The position numbers were made by a program, and so were the translations under genes. Below are positions 60,960 through 64,000 of a DNA stretch of 64,000 nucleotides, piece by piece. Positions within the stretch are counted from its first letter, which is position 1; each line of letters begins with the position of its first letter. The DNA is from Deinococcus sp. Arct2-2 (GTDB lineage Bacteria; Deinococcota; Deinococci; Deinococcales; Deinococcaceae), in assembly GCF_004801315.1 (NCBI RefSeq), contig NZ_SSNW01000007.1, positions 1 through 64,000 of the forward strand. The letters run 5' to 3'. The notes beneath the pieces were generated by a model. It was not told where the DNA came from and did no database searches. It saw only the letters and a program-made list of their open reading frames with translations.

Positions 60960-61593
60960 CAGCCGAGATCAACAGGCTGCTCTCCCCAGAAACCTGGCAA
61001 AGGTGCGCAGGAGCAGAACGAGTAGGGCGTATGAACCTGGGTGCAGACCACCCGCCTAGAGGTCGAAAAAAAGTTGCGCAGGGCGCCACCCTCGTCTATC
61101 TGGATGAGGTGGGCTTCAGCCTGAAAGGGGTTCTCCACCGTACCTGGGCGAAACGCGGGAAGACGCACCACGGGCGTCTTCCCGCCACCTGGCAGAAACT
61201 CTCGATGATTGGAGCCATTACATCTGGAGGCCAATTTTTCCAACATACCCAGGTGGGAGCGGTCAAGACGAGCGACGTGCTGGCGTTTCTGGATTACCTT
61301 CTGACGCGTGTTGTAGGCAAAGTCGTGTTGGTGCTGGACAGTGTAGCGATTCACCGGGCGAAGGCCGTATCGGCCTTTGTGGCCGCGCAGGAGCGGCTAC
61401 CGTTGGTCTACTTGCCGCCGTATTGTCCGGAGTTGAACTCGGTTGAGAAAGTCTGGGCCTGCGTGTAACGGAAGGTACTGGGGAATTTTTGCGCCAGGAC
61501 GACGAAAGAACTCAGAGAACGGCTGCGCGTGGGATGGCAGCGGATTCGCACGATCAACCTGCCGCAGCGCCTCATGTCAGCAACTCCAATTTG
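60960..61593 (+). pseudogene. IS630-family transposase, N-terminally truncated with a nonsense codon
   Basis: The frame carries the catalytic motifs LVYLDEVGFSLKG, VVLVLDSVAIHRAK and LPPYCPELNSVEKVW of IS630 transposases. A single TAA at about 61466, after VWACV, interrupts it; the same frame then continues RKVLGNFCARTTKELRER to 61593. The N-terminal HTH half is missing, cut near the adjacent dead IS5 element. Confidence 0.85.
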
Positions 61594-61601
61594 AGCCGAT
61601 A

Positions 61602-62264
61602 TCAATCGGTGCTGGCCTGTAAAGGAAATGAGAGCATCAAGTCTGGTTTCTGGTTCAATGAGGCGACTCGAATGTGCATAGCGTACATACTTGACTGACC
61701 TAGTCGGAGGTGAGGAACGCACCTCGCACCAATGGCTTGTAGCGCAGCACTCGGCGGTGATTCAGGCGGCATCATCAGCAAGATCTCTCGCACCACGCCG
61801 AATCCTGCGTCATGCTGGAGCGATCCCCGTTTTTCGGGCGGCCATTCAATGGGTGCTGCCGCACCAGGCGATTCAAACATCATGGGTTGTCTGACATCAT
61901 CGCTGTCGGTGGCAACCGGGATCGACATGCCATCGGGCAAATAGGGCGGAGTAAACGTCCATGTCGGAACGGTCAGAGCTGGATGGAGCGAGGGCCGCCG
62001 CCAAGCGATGCCGAAGGGGCAGGCTCCGTTGGTTCGCCACAATGATCGTTCATAAAGTCTAGTGCGCGCTATGGTGGCGCTCCGTGCGGCATCCGGCTCA
62101 TCGACCCAAAGCAATTCCAAGAACAGATTGTCGAAGCAATAGCAGACATTGCGCGTTCCCTGTCCTGGATGGCTGCGGCGATATGTTTCGACGAGACCCG
62201 CTGCTTCCATTCGAGCAATTTCTGGCCCGTCAGGCTCGATGAACATGGAAACATGATCGATCAT
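61602..62264 (-). CDS. VOC/glyoxalase-like domain protein
   Basis: 220 residues of VOC superfamily type (MIDHVSMFIEPDGPEIARME; NVCYCFDNLFLELLWVDEPD; PFGIAWRR). The first His (IDHV) and Glu (LELLWV) are plausible metal ligands. The second half is poorly ordered, with many Pro and Ser, and the C-terminus ends close to the IS630 remnant, so the end may be altered. Substrate unknown. Confidence 0.7.
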   Translation of the reverse strand: MIDHVSMFIEPDGPEIARMEAAGLVETYRRSHPGQGTRNVCYCFDNLFLELLWVDEPDAARSATIARTRLYERSLWRTNGACPFGIAWRRPSLHPALTVPTWTFTPPYLPDGMSIPVATDSDDVRQPMMFESPGAAAPIEWPPEKRGSLQHDAGFGVVREILLMMPPESPPSAALQAIGARCVPHLRLGQSSMYAMHIRVASLNQKPDLMLSFPLQASTD

Positions 62265-62615
62265 TTGAGTGGCTCCAGGACAGCTAGGGCGTTATAGGTC
62301 TCACTCAGAAATTTCACGCCCCTGTCAATCACGTGATACACGCTTCCAAGTCCATTTCGATCGCGCCGGTCAGGGCAGTCAGGGGATGCGTCTGCTCTCT
62401 GATTCGATTCCCTGTGCTCGTTTTATCTGGCCACCCATGCTCGCTGGCGACCGGCTACCTTTCTCCCCCAACACGAGCTGAGGTCATTCTCAGAGTTCGG
62501 CCTTCACCGCGGTGACTTTCCGGTCTTCCTCAAACTCTCCCACTGAAACTTGCCGAGCTGGCAAACGGGTTGCTTTAAAAGGAACCTCGGAAGGACATGA
62601 TCATCGAACCTTTCG
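62265..62615. other. intergenic, no gene seen
   Basis: About 350 bp with no recognisable frame. Confidence 0.4.
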
Positions 62616-63446
62616 TCAGGCAAGCTCATCGTGGTCAACTCCATTCAAGCTGTTTGGTGAGGCGCTTTGCGTAAGAATGGCTTGCTGCCCATGCTCCGAG
62701 GCCATCCTCATCAGGGCGGGCTGTTGGAGAAGTCGGACGTGTCCACCCCCTGGCCAGGCCTGAAGATTGGCCAGCGGCCACGCATGAGTGAGATTCTGAG
62801 CCTCGCTGTACGGGACAACAGCATCAAGCGGGTCATGGATAACAAGACCTGGATGCTTGAGGTGTTCAGTGAGTCGTTCCACGCTGAGGTGGTCGAGCGG
62901 CTCACGCATGTGGTCTTCATAGCGGCTCAGGAAAAAGGCGGTGTCTTCGAATGAAAGATGGTGCGCTGCAGCAGTTTGAACCAGGACAGAACGCAAGGTA
63001 CTCGGTCCGGCCAAGTGCACGCTTGAGAAGGTTTTGAGCCCGAGGCGAAATGCATGGAGGCAGGCAGCTGAACCCGTAGAGTGCCCGACGACCTGATGGA
63101 AGATTCCGCTGACCTGACCAGCGCTGAGGACGGCACGGCCGCACTGCGCCACGTCGGTAGACCGGCCGCCCGAGCGGCCGTGAGCCGGCAGATCCAGCGT
63201 CCAAACCGACCAACCCGCGGCCAAATAACACGCCGCCCACTGGTTCCAGGTGTCCGATTGACTGTTCCAGCCGTGCACCAACAGGACTCTTGGTGCCCCT
63301 TTCCCCTGCCGGGACAAGTGCAGAGTGATCCCCTCGAAAGGGAGTTCGATGGACTCGCCCTGTGGTGTTGCCGTGAGAGAAGAGCGAAGAGGGAGCGTTA
63401 AGTGTTGCAGGAGAGCAGCCCAGGCGGGCGCTTCAGGAGCGGGTAT
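62616..63446 (-). CDS. alpha/beta hydrolase, start codon apparently ATA
   Basis: 276 residues if read from the ATA at 63446. The body is a complete alpha/beta hydrolase: oxyanion LLVHGWNSQSDTW, nucleophile in VVGHSTGSAACLH, acid in VIHDPLDAVVPY and His in GGGHVRLLQQPA. AAGGAGG lies 9 nt before ATA, and the N-terminus PAPEAPAWAALLQHLTLPLR continues in frame with no ATG, GTG or TTG until the TTG at 63317. Either a rare AUA start is used or an ATG was lost. Substrate unknown. Confidence 0.75.
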   Translation of the reverse strand: MPAPEAPAWAALLQHLTLPLRSSLTATPQGESIELPFEGITLHLSRQGKGAPRVLLVHGWNSQSDTWNQWAACYLAAGWSVWTLDLPAHGRSGGRSTDVAQCGRAVLSAGQVSGIFHQVVGHSTGSAACLHAFRLGLKTFSSVHLAGPSTLRSVLVQTAAAHHLSFEDTAFFLSRYEDHMREPLDHLSVERLTEHLKHPGLVIHDPLDAVVPYSEAQNLTHAWPLANLQAWPGGGHVRLLQQPALMRMASEHGQQAILTQSASPNSLNGVDHDELA

Positions 63447-63474
63447 GTCCGTGTGATCCTCCTTGCGTCATGTC

Positions 63475-63595
63475 AGGTTGGTGAACATCGCCAAACCTTC
63501 GGCAATGAAGGGGCCGCCCCTCCTGGACCGACACATCGGCATTCTCTCGGGAACTCCCTCATGGAACCATCTAAATTCCCGATAAAGTGGCCTGC
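63475..63595 (-). repeat. dispersed repeat R2, copy 3 (diverged)
   Basis: Minus-strand copy with GGGAATTTAGATGGTTCC and GTCGGTCCAGGAGGGGCGGC in the same order as copies 1 and 2. It ends near the panB promoter region. Confidence 0.55.
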
Positions 63596-63647
63596 TTGAA
63601 TCCAATAAGGACGGAGAACCGCTACTGGCCTTTGTTAGGCTTGCTGC

Positions 63648-64000
63648 ATGAAGCGCAGCATCCCGGATCTCCTGCAGGCCGAGCAGCCCCTGGTGATGGT
63701 CACTGCCCACGACTACCCTGGAGGTCGCCACGCTGAAGCCGCCGGTGTGGACTTTATCCTGGTCGGGGACTCGCTGGGCAACGTCGTGCTGGGGTATGAA
63801 AGCACTGCGCCGGTGACCCTGGCTGACATGATTCACCATGGTAAAGCCGTGCGCCGCGGCGCGCCGGACACCTTTCTCGTTGTGGATCTGCCGTTTGGGA
63901 CGTATCACACCGGCGTCAACGACGCCATGCGCAACGCCGTGCGAGTCATTCAGGAAACCGGCGCAGATGCCGTCAAGATGGAAGGCAGCACTCCAGAAGT
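63648..64000 (+). CDS. panB: 3-methyl-2-oxobutanoate hydroxymethyltransferase (PanB), partial
   Basis: First 117 residues of ketopantoate hydroxymethyltransferase, running off the window. PanB transfers a hydroxymethyl group from methylene-THF to 2-oxoisovalerate in pantothenate synthesis. Motifs: [76 protein letters not shown]. The catalytic-site Asp in VGDSLG is present. ATG at 63648 has no Shine-Dalgarno; a TTAGGC lies a few bases upstream, consistent with leaderless transcription. Confidence 0.92.
   Translation, partial: MKRSIPDLLQAEQPLVMVTAHDYPGGRHAEAAGVDFILVGDSLGNVVLGYESTAPVTLADMIHHGKAVRRGAPDTFLVVDLPFGTYHTGVNDAMRNAVRVIQETGADAVKMEGSTPE

Noticed and set aside
1..64000. CRISPR array, tRNA or rRNA genes, secondary-metabolite cluster
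   Set aside because: No regularly spaced repeats or tRNA T-arm signatures were found by eye, and despite SARP-like regulators and phzF there are no biosynthetic genes such as ketosynthases or NRPS modules.

Overview
The window is high-GC DNA that looks like a Deinococcus replicon. This is inferred from the protein families, from several genes whose -10 hexamer ends exactly 6 nt before the start codon (leaderless transcripts), and from the many decayed insertion sequences. It reads as an accessory or expansion region. Ordinary metabolism appears mainly at the right edge, where a panB gene runs off the end. No tRNA, rRNA or CRISPR array was seen.

Left and central part (about 1-41.5 kb). Three paralogous SARP-like regulators dominate: 2716-4827 (-), 21453-24521 (+) and 30626-34741 (-). 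Each has an N-terminal winged helix, a BTAD domain and a P-loop ATPase. Around them lie about fifteen exported proteins or lipoproteins. Many carry one carboxypeptidase-regulatory-like beta-sandwich domain and a shared C-terminal half. Others are TPR-containing exported proteins, a delta-60-repeat protein, a YbjN protein and small soluble proteins. Sixteen promoters share one architecture: two 7-bp direct repeats separated by 4 bp, then exactly 10 bp, then a YANNNT -10 hexamer. This is the geometry known for SARP-activated promoters. The heptamer sequence changes with the nearest regulator: GACCAT[T/G]/AATCACG around regulator 1, mostly CACCATC/CATCATC to the left of regulator 2, and [T/A]GTCA[C/T]N/A[A/G]TCANN around regulator 3. 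My main proposal is that these are three duplicated and diverged regulator-regulon modules controlling cell-surface proteins.

Interspersed in this part are an IS5-family element with a frameshifted transposase and 3-bp target duplication (5389-6352), an IS6-family element that lost its catalytic Glu (10335-11106), a decaying IS6 piece, mtfA, an SDR oxidoreductase, a GNAT acetyltransferase, and a dispersed palindromic repeat (R1).

Right part (about 42-64 kb). This is a mosaic of transferred or decaying genes: an IS3 remnant, a phosphatase remnant, phzF, a truncated LysR gene, an AraC regulator with a 3-hydroxyisobutyrate-dehydrogenase-like enzyme, an exported repeat protein, an isochorismatase-like hydrolase, and a divergent HxlR regulator/dienelactone hydrolase pair with a perfect 17-bp operator-like palindrome. 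Further right come an IS21 remnant, an exported TAP-like hydrolase, a membrane protein with an XRE regulator, azlCD, a full LysR gene, a dinB remnant, and a divergent LeuA-like enzyme/HTH-citrate synthase pair. Last are a dead IS5-family element, an IS630 remnant, a VOC protein, an alpha/beta hydrolase that seems to have lost its ATG, and the start of panB. A second dispersed repeat (R2) occurs three times here.
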